This document shows positions 18,890 through 27,579 of a stretch of 64,000 bases of DNA, piece by piece. The notes beneath the pieces were generated by a model. It searched no databases and was not told the DNA's origin. It saw only the letters and a list, made by a program, of their open reading frames with translations. Origin of the DNA: Rufibacter hautae. Lineage in GTDB: Bacteria > Bacteroidota > Bacteroidia > Cytophagales > Hymenobacteraceae. Made by a program: the position numbers and the translations under genes. The stretch is from the NCBI RefSeq assembly GCF_008271695.1, contig NZ_VKKY01000003.1, positions 310,001-374,000 on the forward strand, in the 5' to 3' direction. Position 1 is the stretch's first letter; every line of letters begins with the position of its first letter.

Positions 18890-19013
18890 AGATTCTCCCC
18901 TTGAGGGGAGCGTAGAGGGGTGTTTACACCTGCTGGTCATTGCATTTGCTCTCCAGTTTCATGGTTCAAGTCTGTGACTTGGACCCAACATGACCGGCAG
19001 TTTGCAACTGCCG
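18890..19013 (+). repeat. Composite repeat block B, left copy
   Basis: Three pieces in a row: an M1-type end (AGATTCTCCCCTTGAGGGGAG to GTGTTTACACC), the hairpin GGTTCAAGTC-TGT-GACTTGGACC (18963-18985), and the near-perfect palindrome CGGCAGTTTGCAACTGCCG (18995-19013). An inverted copy with the same order reversed is at 22035-22160. Blocks A and B together fill most of the 780-base gap 18555-19334; the remaining ~300 bases before the TPR gene hold one P1 copy and presumably its promoter. Confidence 0.75.
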
Positions 19014-19163
19014 TGAGCAGAGGCTTACGGGAAGCAGATGATTCCTCTTAATCATTAAAAGAGTAAGAAGAATATATTACCCCGCCGGTTCAACCAATTC
19101 CTAATCTTCAAATCTATCCGCATAGGGGAGGCAACGGACCTGAGTGTCCTGTCTATGTGTTTT

Positions 19164-19194
19164 GGGGCTGTTTTGCGCGGAACAGACCTAAAAC
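19164..19194. repeat. P1 palindrome copy, degenerate
   Basis: GGGGCTGTTTTGCGCGGAACAG followed by ACCTAAAAC; arms recognisable, loop GCGCG unusual. 140 bases before the TPR gene. Confidence 0.55.
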
Positions 19195-19334
19195 ATCCTG
19201 TGTATTCCCGACTAATTTACCGGCCTAAGGCAACCTCAAAGCCTGATGGTGCATCTTCCAGGTAAATAGGTGTACACGGCTCTTTTTCTGGAACGGATTT
19301 TGCCTTTTGCTGAATATAAGATACGGCTAATATT

Positions 19335-21698
19335 ATGAAAGCTCATTTACTCTCCTTTTTCATCGTTTCGCTGCTCTTCTGGGGCGGGCAGGCCGAGGCG
19401 CAGTCTTCCACTAAAGTGCTGTATGAGCAAACCAAGCAGGAGTCTATCTCTATTTCCAGCTTCGCTAATCCAGACTTGAATGCCCTGGCGCAGCAACTGG
19501 GGAGAGACAACCACCATCGGTCGGGGAAACTGGTGCTGCCGGTGGAGTTTGAGCAACAGGAGAAGATCACCCGCACCGGAGACCAGGTGGCGGTGAACGC
19601 CTCGGTGCGCCATGTGCGGGTGCGGGAGCAGGTGCTTTTCCGGGAGTTTGACTTCTCTGATGCCTTAACCCCAACCGTGATCACAGCCAAGGTGCAGTTG
19701 CTGGGCCGCGAGGGCAAAGTGCTGCAGACCTTTGATGTTTCCAATAAGAGCATCAGCGAAGACGGGGCAACCATGTTGGTGCAGACCTCCGTGAAAGACA
19801 CCTCCGATTTTGCGGGCTATAAGCTGAAGGTGGTGGAGAGGAAACTGGGCTTTTCTGCCGGGAACGACGGTGCCGTGCGCAACCGGTTGAATTTGGTAAA
19901 CCGGTACTATGAAGCCGATGCCCGCTTGGCCCAGCTTTCCCGCGATCTGCAAGCCGTGAACCCCAATGACATCGACCACTTGGCCTTACACGGTGATCGG
20001 CTGAAAGTACTGGAGCGGGATCTGGCTTTGCTAGATGACAACCGGATGGAGCGCGAACTGGGCCTCCGCCGGCACGATCCAGTGCAGTTGCAGCGCCGCA
20101 TGCAGGATCTGGAACTACGCATGAAAGAGCGCCGGATAGCCCTGGATCAGATGTGGGCCCGCCTCCCCGAGATCTTCTATAACCGCGGTCTGGAGATGGC
20201 CATGAACGGCAACGCTCGGGCGGGCCGTGAGTTCTTTGAGCGCTCCCTCCAAGCTAACCCTGCCTTTGCGCCGGCGCACCTGCAACTGGCCCGCCTGGAT
20301 TTTAAGGCCGGTTACCTGAAAGAAGCCTCAAAACGCACCCGTGATCTCCTTAACCGCATGCAGGTAGATCCGGAGACTTATCGGTTTGGGCAGGAGCTGG
20401 CGCTGGATATCCAGAACGAGTACGTGCACAACGGAGAGCAACTGAACAACCAAGGCAAGTACCGCCAAGCGCTGGAAGCGTTTGAAGAAGCCCAGGAATT
20501 CTGCCGAAGCATCTCCAGCCTGCGTTGCCGCCCTGAGCTGTGGGAGAAAGGCATTGAGTTCGCCATAAACGGCATCTATGACGATTTGCTGCAGGACGGA
20601 CGCCAGGCCCTGGACCAGAGAAACCTCAGCCAGGCCGAAAAGCTGGCCCGGGAAGCGCAGCAGTACGCCCGCAACAACAAAACCGCCATTGACTCAGATG
20701 CCGCCGCTACCAACCTGCTCCGCGATGTGCAGCAACAAGTGTACGCCGGCTACATGGCCGATGGCCGCAAAGCCTTTCAGACTAAACAATATTCTGCGGC
20801 GCTGATGGCCTTTGAAAAAGGAAAGAGTTTGGCCACTGACTTCGACTTAACGCCCCAACCAGATGCCGAGAAACTGCTCCGTCAGGCGGCCCGCCCCGTG
20901 ATTCTGGAGAAGATCGCACAAGGTCAGTTGCAGGCCAACGCTAACAAACTGCCCCAGGCGCGCTCCATCTCCGCCGAGGTCACCAACCTGCAAATCCGCT
21001 ACGGCTTAGTGAACGACAAAGAATTGGACGGCAAATTCCGGGCCCTGAACCAAGGGATTTTTTCCCAAGAGTGTGCCAATGCCCAAGCTTCCTATGACCA
21101 GCACTACCAGCGTTCTTTGCAACTGAGCGCCGAGCGCAAGTTTGCCCAAGCCGCCGCTGAACTGGACCAGGCCATCGCGGCCGCCAAAGGAAACAGCGGA
21201 TGTGCCATTCCATCGGCCACCGCCGAAGTGGAGCTCGCCCGCATCGACGCGCCGGCCCATTACCAGGAACTGCTGCAGAAAGTTAATGCGATCATCGGCC
21301 AGAACAACATGCCCGAAGCCGTGAAGGTGTACCAGGAGGCCAGCGAGCACTATGAAACCGCCGGCGTCGCTCGGTTTGGGGTAAACCAAGCAACTCTGCT
21401 CGCTTTTGCTGTGAACCACGAAAACAAAACCTTCGTGGCCGAGGTCGCCCGGCACGCCGCCGCCAACGGAGATGCCACCGGTGCCCTGGAGCTGGTAAAA
21501 CGCTTAGTCGCCTTGAAATACACCAAATATAACCTGAACCAACTGCAGGAACAGATAGGCCAGCTCCTCGCCACCCGCGATGCCCAGGCCAACCCCAAAG
21601 GTGACTACAAGCAACTGGCCAACACCTACACCGGCGGCAGCAAAGATCTTAAAACCCTAAACAAAGCCTACCAAAAGCAATTCAAAAAGCTGACCTAA
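19335..21698 (+). CDS. Secreted TPR-repeat protein of unknown function
   Basis: A 787-residue protein with signal peptide MKAHLLSFFIVSLLFWGGQAEAQ, so periplasmic or surface-attached. Residues 25-170 are beta-rich; from about 190 to the end it is helical with TPR-like repeats, clearest at about 278-340 (GNARAGREFFERSLQANPAFAPAHLQLARL), 370-390 (QGKYRQALEAFEEAQEF) and 590-625 (FAQAAAELDQAIAAAKG). No catalytic motif is seen. I do not recognise a named family. It is flanked on both sides by inverted copies of repeat blocks A and B, and is the only gene between them. Confidence 0.85.
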   Translation: MKAHLLSFFIVSLLFWGGQAEAQSSTKVLYEQTKQESISISSFANPDLNALAQQLGRDNHHRSGKLVLPVEFEQQEKITRTGDQVAVNASVRHVRVREQVLFREFDFSDALTPTVITAKVQLLGREGKVLQTFDVSNKSISEDGATMLVQTSVKDTSDFAGYKLKVVERKLGFSAGNDGAVRNRLNLVNRYYEADARLAQLSRDLQAVNPNDIDHLALHGDRLKVLERDLALLDDNRMERELGLRRHDPVQLQRRMQDLELRMKERRIALDQMWARLPEIFYNRGLEMAMNGNARAGREFFERSLQANPAFAPAHLQLARLDFKAGYLKEASKRTRDLLNRMQVDPETYRFGQELALDIQNEYVHNGEQLNNQGKYRQALEAFEEAQEFCRSISSLRCRPELWEKGIEFAINGIYDDLLQDGRQALDQRNLSQAEKLAREAQQYARNNKTAIDSDAAATNLLRDVQQQVYAGYMADGRKAFQTKQYSAALMAFEKGKSLATDFDLTPQPDAEKLLRQAARPVILEKIAQGQLQANANKLPQARSISAEVTNLQIRYGLVNDKELDGKFRALNQGIFSQECANAQASYDQHYQRSLQLSAERKFAQAAAELDQAIAAAKGNSGCAIPSATAEVELARIDAPAHYQELLQKVNAIIGQNNMPEAVKVYQEASEHYETAGVARFGVNQATLLAFAVNHENKTFVAEVARHAAANGDATGALELVKRLVALKYTKYNLNQLQEQIGQLLATRDAQANPKGDYKQLANTYTGGSKDLKTLNKAYQKQFKKLT

Positions 21699-21752
21699 TC
21701 CACAAGCAGAACGGCCTTTCCTAACTAAGAGAGGCCGTTCTGCTTGTGGATT
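21697..21752 (+). terminator. Long hairpin after the TPR gene, no T run
   Basis: A perfect 21-bp stem (begins AATCCACAAGCAGAACGG) starting inside the TAA stop codon, 14-base loop. The expected T tract is absent (ATTAAAGC follows), so it may protect the 3' end of the message rather than terminate alone. Confidence 0.65.
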
Positions 21753-21760
21753 AAAGCTTA

Positions 21761-21797
21761 CTGTTTATAAGCTGTTTTTAGAAATCAGGGGCTAAAC
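21761..21797. repeat. P1 palindrome copy
   Basis: CTGTTTATAAGCTGTTTTTAG then AAATCAGGGGCTAAAC; arms complementary apart from three positions. Confidence 0.6.
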
Positions 21798-21940
21798 CTG
21801 AATGATTTTTTTGATAAAAGTAGGGGCACCTCTTGTGGGTGTCTTCTTTATTGGTTCAATAGGTTGCGCGGGGAACGTAGGAGACAAGTCGGTGCTTGGT
21901 CTCTACTATTGTGCAATTGATAGGACATGGATCGGGAAAT

Positions 21941-22017
21941 GTAAACACCCCTCTTTAAAGCTACGCTCGCTGTCCCAAACCCTCGTTTGGGCAATTCTCA
22001 AGGGGAGAATCTGCTTT
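21941..22017. repeat. Extra M1-type fragment
   Basis: GTAAACACCCCTC at one end and CTCAAGGGGAGAATCTGC at the other, with CCCAAAC-CCTC-GTTTGGG hairpin between. Same end sequences as block B and the element at 62531, in the orientation of block B'. Confidence 0.6.
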
Positions 22018-22034
22018 TAGTGGAATCATAACCA

Positions 22035-22160
22035 CGGCAGTTGCAAACTGCCGGGCATAGTGGGTCCAAGTCACAGACTTGAACCATGGAACTGGGGAAT
22101 AACCGCCATGGCCAGCAGGTGTAAACACCCCCCCTCGCCCCCCTCAAGGGGGGAGTCTGC
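22035..22160 (-). repeat. Composite repeat block B', right copy (inverted)
   Basis: Reverse complement of block B: palindrome CGGCAGTTGCAAACTGCCG (22035-22053), hairpin GGTCCAAGTC-ACA-GACTTGAACC (22063-22085), then GTGTAAACACCCC to GGGGAGTCTGC. Confidence 0.75.
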
Positions 22161-22225
22161 AGTGGAACAGGTTCTACTTTTTTGTATATAAAACTCCTTG
22201 CTGCAGTTGGCTCATTCCCGTTTAC

Positions 22226-22444
22226 AGCCTTTCGGTTGAGCGCCTTGTCAGGTTCCGGTGCCGCAGGCATTGCGACTGAAAGGAGCAAAGGAAGCTGGCG
22301 CAGCGCGAGGCCGGAAGGCGGGGCCTCGCGGCCGTGAGCGCTCGGAGCCCAGCTATGAAACAACCCAGCTTATGCACAAACGCAAACAGCGGCGCCACGC
22401 TAGCAAAAGCGGACTACGCAAACACAAACAGTCTACGAATGCAT
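22226..22444 (-). repeat. Composite repeat block A', right copy (inverted)
   Basis: Reverse complement of block A, from AGCCTTTCGGTTGAGCGCCT to TACGAATGCAT, with the central GC-rich hairpin conserved. It ends 22 bases before the ppx stop codon. With B' and the fragment at 21941 it accounts for nearly all of the 768-base gap. Confidence 0.75.
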
Positions 22445-22466
22445 CCAAAACTCAAAGAAAGAAGAC

Positions 22467-23405
22467 CTATCCCTGCATCAACTCCGCCAACATCCCTTCC
22501 TTCAGCGCATACGCAGACACCCTGATTTTCTCCAGATTATACTTCTCCAAAACCCAGTCAATGGCCACACACGCGACAACAATCATGTCTACCCGCATGG
22601 CCAGCATGCCGGGGATAGCCAGACGTTCGGGGCGGGGTTTTTGCAGGAGTTCTTTGTACTGCCGGTGAAAGGTAGCCAGCGCCAGAGACATGTCTGGGGA
22701 GCCGTTGGGGTCACGGGTAATTCCTTGTGGGGCCAGGTCCATGTCAATGAGCGTGTCAAAGGTGCCGGAGGAACCGATCAGCACTTCGGGTTGGTGCTGC
22801 AGTACGGCGGAGGTCAGTTTTTGCAGGTGATCTTGCAGGTAATGACGGAGGGCTTTGACCTGTTCTGGTTTAATGGCTTGTTCCTGGTCTGGGTAGAACT
22901 TGTCCAGTAGACGCTGGGCACCAATCTCGAAGCTTTTCTTCCAGAGAATGCCTTTGTCCGTCCCGATGATGAACTCGATGCTGCCGCCGCCGATGTCCAT
23001 CACCAGCACCGGTTTGGGGCCTACTTCCATGGCCAGTTGCACGCCTTTGAAAATCAGCTCGGCCTCACGGGCGCCGGAGATGACTTCCACGTCAATGCCG
23101 GTGTGTTCTTTGATGGCGGCTACTACCTCAGGGCCGTTGCTGGCGTTGCGCAGGGCGCTAGTGGCGGTGGCTTTCACGGTTTCCACCCCGTGCTGGTCCA
23201 TGATCTCTTTGAACTCAGCCAGCGTTTTGAGACCGCGTTCCCGGGCTGCCGGCGTAATCTCGCCTTTGCTGATGCCGCCCTCGCCCAGCTTCACCGGTAC
23301 TTTGGTTTTGTATAGGGTCTGCTGCCCGCCATCGGCGTTTAGTTCAACAATCAGTAGGTGAAACGTATTGGTTCCAAGGTCTATAAGGGCGAATCGGCGG
23401 GCCAT
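22467..23405 (-). CDS. Ppx/GppA-family phosphatase (exopolyphosphatase-like)
   Basis: Member of the actin-like ATPase superfamily acting on polyphosphate or pppGpp. Residues 1-150 carry the phosphate-1 motif ALIDLGTNTFHLLIVEL and the second motif LVMDIGGGSIEFIIG; TATSALRNASNG lies between them. At 312 residues it is the short two-domain form without the C-terminal HD-like domain of E. coli GppA/Ppx, usual in Bacteroidota. Substrate choice between polyP and pppGpp cannot be decided here. Start ATG 23405 fits the family. Confidence 0.92.
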   Translation of the reverse strand: MARRFALIDLGTNTFHLLIVELNADGGQQTLYKTKVPVKLGEGGISKGEITPAARERGLKTLAEFKEIMDQHGVETVKATATSALRNASNGPEVVAAIKEHTGIDVEVISGAREAELIFKGVQLAMEVGPKPVLVMDIGGGSIEFIIGTDKGILWKKSFEIGAQRLLDKFYPDQEQAIKPEQVKALRHYLQDHLQKLTSAVLQHQPEVLIGSSGTFDTLIDMDLAPQGITRDPNGSPDMSLALATFHRQYKELLQKPRPERLAIPGMLAMRVDMIVVACVAIDWVLEKYNLEKIRVSAYALKEGMLAELMQG

Positions 23406-23540
23406 ATAAAATGAAAATGAGGAGTGAATGTAGGACTAAGGGTTGGGCAGAAAGAAAACAGCTTTCTTCCGGCGCAGGAAGTTTCCAAAGCATTACGGAA
23501 AACCAATTGGTTTTGTCGATGATCGGAAACAGAAACAAAG

Positions 23541-23588
23541 AAAGCCGTTTTAAGCCGATTTTCTGCAAATAGGGCTTAAAACGGCTTT
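23541..23588. repeat. P1 palindrome copy, near-perfect
   Basis: AAAGCCGTTTTAAGCC pairs with GGGCTTAAAACGGCTTT around a 15-base interior containing GATTTTCTGCAAAT. It lies between the ppx start and the methyltransferase stop and gives a T-rich exit on the minus strand, so it may end the methyltransferase transcript. Confidence 0.75.
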
Positions 23589-23624
23589 GGATTGTACTAA
23601 CAATCAGCAATCACCGATGAACAA

Positions 23625-24512
23625 TTACTTTTCAGAACTGAACCGGAAGAACGTGCCCAGCGGCAGTTTGCGTTTGGCCTGGTCTTCTAAATACAGCTCG
23701 CCCAGTTCCTCGTTGCGCACCACGTTACCGAAGGACGCTTTGATGAGGTTATCCAAAATCAAGGCCGAAAACCCAAGGGAATACAGGTTGATCACGAAGA
23801 AGTTGTTTTCTGGGTCAAGGAGTTGGGAGCAGAGTTTGATGAGCTCGTTGATCTGCTCCTCCAGGAGCCATTTCTCGCCATCGGGACCGCGGCCGTAGGC
23901 GGGCGGGTCCAGGATGATGCCCTGGTATTTGTTTCCGCGTTTCACCTCGCGGCGGGCGTATTTCAGGGCGTCTTCCACCAGCCACCGGATGTTGTCCAGG
24001 TTGCTGGCTTCCATGTTCTGGCGGGCCCAGAAGTTTACCTGCTTCACAGAATCCAGGTGGGTGACATCGGCGCCGGCGGCGTTGGCGGCCAGCGAGGCCC
24101 CGCCGGTGTAGGCGAACATGTTCAGGACTTTGGGTTTGCCGGGCAGGGCGCGGGTACGGTCAAAGATGAATTGCCAGTTGGGGTCCTGCTCGGGAAACAG
24201 CCCTACGTGCTTAAAAGAGGACAAGCCCAACCGGAACCGTAGTTTAAGGTCGTTGTATCGGTAGTTGATGAACCACTGCTCGGCCATGCCTTTTTTCAGT
24301 TGCCACTGTCCTTTCTCCTGGTTGCCTTTCTCGCGTTTGAAAGTAGCCTGCGCCAGCCTCTGCCACTCACCCTCGGAGAGATGTTTGTCCCAGGCGGCCT
24401 GGGGCTCTGGGCGGGCCAGCACGTAGTCTCCAAAGCGCTCCAGTTTCTCAAAATTGCCGCAGTCAATCAGTTCGTAATCGGTCCAGGCGCTGGTGGTCAG
24501 GAAAGTGTACAT
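23625..24512 (-). CDS. Class I SAM-dependent (rRNA) methyltransferase
   Basis: Cytosolic SAM-dependent methyltransferase of the RlmI/RlmKL-C family, 295 residues. The SAM-binding motif I is VLNMFAYTGGASLAAN (about 129-144), the acidic residue after the second strand is in THLDSVKQ, and the catalytic-region motif IV is GIILDPPAYGRG (about 196-207). There is no PUA domain, so it corresponds to the catalytic core only. Likely target is 23S rRNA by family, but the exact base is not inferable. Confidence 0.85.
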   Translation of the reverse strand: MYTFLTTSAWTDYELIDCGNFEKLERFGDYVLARPEPQAAWDKHLSEGEWQRLAQATFKREKGNQEKGQWQLKKGMAEQWFINYRYNDLKLRFRLGLSSFKHVGLFPEQDPNWQFIFDRTRALPGKPKVLNMFAYTGGASLAANAAGADVTHLDSVKQVNFWARQNMEASNLDNIRWLVEDALKYARREVKRGNKYQGIILDPPAYGRGPDGEKWLLEEQINELIKLCSQLLDPENNFFVINLYSLGFSALILDNLIKASFGNVVRNEELGELYLEDQAKRKLPLGTFFRFSSEK

Positions 24513-24602
24513 AGGTTTTCGGGGTGGTAAAGGTGCAAAGGTACGGTTTTGTGGCGTGCAGTGCTGTTCTTCTTGCAGAGGGCTTTACAGAGCCAATGGA
24601 AC

Positions 24603-24645
24603 CTGCGTTTCAGCCACGTTTTTGAGAAAACATCCGTTAAACAGG
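24603..24645. repeat. P1 palindrome copy, degenerate
   Basis: TGCGTTTCAGCCACGTTTTT then GAGAAAACATCCGTTAAACAG. First of two copies 77 bases apart in this 389-base gap. Confidence 0.55.
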
Positions 24646-24679
24646 AAGAGGTGATGTAAGGCCGAGGAGACAGGGAAGA

Positions 24680-24719
24680 GCGTTTCGGCCTTGTTTTTAG
24701 GGAAAGAGCCGCTAAACGG
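24680..24719. repeat. P1 palindrome copy, degenerate
   Basis: GCGTTTCGGCCTTGTTTTTAG then GGAAAGAGCCGCTAAACG. Nothing else is recognisable in the gap 24513-24901 apart from the promoter region expected before dapF. Confidence 0.55.
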
Positions 24720-24901
24720 AAAACTGGTTTCTCTAACCTAAAACTGGCAACGCAAGCACCGGATACCCTGGTGAATTTTTAACATGAGCATCAGGTTATG
24801 AAGTAGAGAGGTAGCGCGGCAAATCTTTTTTTCTTACTTTTCAAGGTTCTTATAAGCAGGAGACCTCGCCTAAAAAGAGGAAAAGCTCCTTTATTTTCAT
24901 C

Positions 24902-25672
24902 ATGGATTTAACTTTCTATAAATACCAGGGCACCGGCAATGACTTTGTGGTGCTGGACAACCGGGAACAGAACATTCAACTGAGCCAGGAACAGGTGGCT
25001 TTCCTGTGCGACCGGCGCAAGGGAATTGGGGCCGATGGCCTCATGCTGTTGCAGGAGAAAGAAGGCTATGACTTTGAGATGGTCTACTACAACGCCGATG
25101 GCCGCGTGGGCTCTATGTGCGGAAATGGCGGGCGCTGCCTTGTGGCATTTGCCCAATTCCTGGGGGTGGTGGAAGACCAGGCGTATTTCATCGCCTCAGA
25201 CGGTCCGCACAAGGCGTTCCTGAAAGACGGGTTGGTGCACCTGCAGATGAAAGACGTGGACGAAGTAGAAGACCTGGCCACCGCCACGTTTATGAACACC
25301 GGCTCGCCGCACTACGTGAAGCAAGTTGAGGCGCTACAGGATCTGGACGTGTTCCAAGAAGGACGTGCTATCCGTTACTCAGGCCGTTTCAAGGCCGAAG
25401 GAACCAACGTGAACTTCGTGGAGCACCTGTCGGAGAATAAGTTGTTTGTGCGTACCTACGAACGCGGCGTGGAGGATGAGACCTTTTCCTGCGGAACCGG
25501 TGTAACCGCCTGCGCCCTGGCCGCCAGCCGGGCCGGATATAAGAGTCCTGTCCACATTCAGGTGCTGGGCGGAGAGCTGCAGGTAAGCTTTGAACAGGAA
25601 GGCCAGAGCTTCAGAAACGTGTTCCTCATTGGGCCGGCGCTGCAGGTGTTCAAAGGCGAGATCAGCCTGTAA
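24902..25672 (+). CDS. dapF: Diaminopimelate epimerase
   Basis: Converts LL- to meso-diaminopimelate in lysine and peptidoglycan synthesis; cofactor-independent, cytosolic. The two catalytic cysteines are in place: Cys73 in MCGNGGRC and Cys197 in FSCGTGVTACALAA. The N-terminus YKYQGTGNDFVVLDNR and the middle NTGSPHYVK and GTNVNFVE match the family. At 256 residues it is slightly shorter than the E. coli enzyme. The GT2 gene follows 99 bases downstream on the same strand. Confidence 0.97.
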   Translation: MDLTFYKYQGTGNDFVVLDNREQNIQLSQEQVAFLCDRRKGIGADGLMLLQEKEGYDFEMVYYNADGRVGSMCGNGGRCLVAFAQFLGVVEDQAYFIASDGPHKAFLKDGLVHLQMKDVDEVEDLATATFMNTGSPHYVKQVEALQDLDVFQEGRAIRYSGRFKAEGTNVNFVEHLSENKLFVRTYERGVEDETFSCGTGVTACALAASRAGYKSPVHIQVLGGELQVSFEQEGQSFRNVFLIGPALQVFKGEISL

Positions 25673-25771
25673 ATCCATTTACCTTTATTGCCAATCACTT
25701 TCATTACCCCCAATCAACATTCCCCCGTTTAAAGCTTTGCAAAGAAAAACATAACCCTAAGCCCTTACTGA

Positions 25772-26587
25772 ATGGCATCACTCACGTGCTCGCTCATTGT
25801 TTCCACCTATAACTGGCCCGCTGCCCTTAACCTGTGTCTGCAGAGTGTGGCCCGGCAAGTAGTGATGCCCAAAGAAGTATTGATTGCCGATGACGGCTCC
25901 GGTCCCGAGACCCAGGAATTGATCTCCCGGCTCCAGCAGGATTTTCCGGTGCCGCTCATTCACCTGTGGCAACCGGACAATGGTTTCCAGAAAACGAAGA
26001 TCCTGAACCAGGCCATTGCCAGGGCCAAAGAACCTTACATTGTGCAGGTAGACGGCGACGTGATTCTGCACCCCAACTTTGTGCAGGACCACCTTTCCCT
26101 AGCCGCGCGCGGACGTTTTCTGGCCGGCGGCAGAATCAACCTCTCAGAGGAGAACACCCGCCAGGTCATGGACCAATCCACCGTCCATTTCAGCCTGCGC
26201 GACATCATCAAAACGAGCAACCTATTCAACGGCCTGCGCCTGGGATTCTTAAGAAGATTGCTGGCCGACCGCTACAAACTCAAAGGCAAAAACAAGTACT
26301 ACGCCAAAGGGTGCAACATGTCTTTCTGGCGCAACGACCTCTTGACCGTGAACGGCTACAATGAAAGCTATACCGGTTGGGGACCCGAGGACAGCGAACT
26401 GGCGGCACGGCTCATGAACGCCGGCATCAGGAAACGTGCTTTGAAAATGGGCGGTGTGTGTTTCCATCTCCATCATCCGTACATAGACACCAGCCGCAAA
26501 GCCATCAATGAGGAACTGCTGCGCACTACCATCCAGACCAACATCACTTACTGCCCTAAAGGGGTAGACCAGTACCTGCAGAAGTAA
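25772..26587 (+). CDS. Family 2 glycosyltransferase
   Basis: GT-A fold glycosyltransferase, 271 residues, cytosolic face. SLIVSTYNWPAALNLCLQS opens the nucleotide-sugar domain, ADDGS is the first acidic motif (about 40), and the metal-binding DxD is DGD at 94-96 (VQVDGDVIL). The C-terminal region has the galactosyltransferase-type signature GCNMSFWRNDLL ... YTGWGPEDSELAARL. No membrane segments. It probably adds one sugar to a surface glycan; donor and acceptor are unknown. Confidence 0.9.
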   Translation: MASLTCSLIVSTYNWPAALNLCLQSVARQVVMPKEVLIADDGSGPETQELISRLQQDFPVPLIHLWQPDNGFQKTKILNQAIARAKEPYIVQVDGDVILHPNFVQDHLSLAARGRFLAGGRINLSEENTRQVMDQSTVHFSLRDIIKTSNLFNGLRLGFLRRLLADRYKLKGKNKYYAKGCNMSFWRNDLLTVNGYNESYTGWGPEDSELAARLMNAGIRKRALKMGGVCFHLHHPYIDTSRKAINEELLRTTIQTNITYCPKGVDQYLQK

Positions 26588-26825
26588 CAATCCAAAACTT
26601 ACGGGAGATGACTGAAAATTTTCCATCTTTGGTCATCTGAAAATCTGAAAAAAAGTAGCTTTTTGGTTTTTGGGCTGTTTTCTTAAAAAAAGACAAAAAA
26701 CAGTTCTGCTGTGGGAAAGTGGTGACCTGAAATGAATCTGGTTTCTGTACTTTTGGCGGTACCTTTAGGTGCTGGGCGTCATTGCCTGTGCTTGCCTTTG
26801 AGAAGCCGTATTTCACCTGCTGCCT

Positions 26826-27350
26826 ATGCTCCAAACAGACCGCATCTTTCTGCGCGCGCCAGAACCCTCAGACCTGGCGTTCCTTTACCAGCTGGAGAAT
26901 GATCCCGCGCTTTGGGCGGTGAGTATGTCTGTGGCGCCTTTTTCCCAGGAGGCCCTGCGCCAATACCTGGAAAGCGCCAGCCTGGACATTTATGCGGCCC
27001 GGCAACTCAGGCTCATGGTTTGCCTGCAAGAGGGCCAAAAGGCCATAGGAACCGTTGATCTTTTTGATTTTGAGCCGCTCCATCAACGGGCGGGCGTGGG
27101 CATTGCCCTGGCCTCTGACCAGCGGGGACAGGGCTACGGCAAAGAGACGCTCCAACTCCTGGAAGAATATGCCGCCCAAGTGCTGCAACTGCACCAACTT
27201 TACGCCTCTGTGGCCCAGGAGAATACCACCAGTTTAAAGCTTTTTCGGCAGGTCGGGTTTCAGGAAGTAGGCGTGCGCAAAGACTGGCTCAGGACCCCGC
27301 AAGGGTGGCAGGCGGTAGTGGAACTGCAGAAAGTACTAGGCAATTCTTGA
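26826..27350 (+). CDS. GNAT-family N-acetyltransferase
   Basis: Acetyl-CoA-dependent acetyltransferase of the RimJ/RimL-like type, 174 residues. It opens LQTDRIFLRAPEPSDLAFLYQLEND, and the acetyl-CoA pyrophosphate loop is ASDQRGQGYGKETLQLLEEYA (about 97-117), followed by LYASVAQENTTSLKLFRQVGFQEVG. Substrate unknown. It stands alone, with 238 bases upstream and 229 downstream. Confidence 0.9.
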   Translation: MLQTDRIFLRAPEPSDLAFLYQLENDPALWAVSMSVAPFSQEALRQYLESASLDIYAARQLRLMVCLQEGQKAIGTVDLFDFEPLHQRAGVGIALASDQRGQGYGKETLQLLEEYAAQVLQLHQLYASVAQENTTSLKLFRQVGFQEVGVRKDWLRTPQGWQAVVELQKVLGNS

Positions 27351-27483
27351 AAAAGGTTAATGCCCGCCGCGCACGGTTAAAAGTCTCTCAGACAGAATAA
27401 ATCTCATTCTAAATAGATGGATTAATACTGAATTTTGCCTGTTTTTGTAGGGTAATCAAGGGTAAATCCTATTGAAATGCAGC

Positions 27484-27514
27484 CTTTTTCCCAAAAGTGC
27501 GTAAGCTAGGTTTG
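27484..27514 (+). promoter_or_regulatory. Candidate promoter of the glycan cluster
   Basis: TAGGTTTG at 27507-27514 matches the -7 consensus TAnnTTTG exactly. A T-rich stretch (TTTTTC, partial match to TTTG) sits 17 bases upstream. It would start transcription about 60 bases before the glycosyltransferase ATG. Confidence 0.45.
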
Positions 27515-27579
27515 TAAAAGGAAAAGACATCTGTTATCGCGTTCTTTTCAGGACCCTCACTTCTTAACTCGCTTTTGAT

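Noticed and set aside
18963-19013. Possible tRNA or structural RNA from the two hairpins
   Set aside because: No acceptor stem, T-loop (GTTCGAATC-type) or anticodon arm; the structure is two simple palindromes repeated elsewhere.
21802-22020. 72-codon ORF beginning MIFLIKVGAPLVGVFF
   Set aside because: The second half runs into the repeat fragment at 21941; the hydrophobic start alone is not enough to call a gene.
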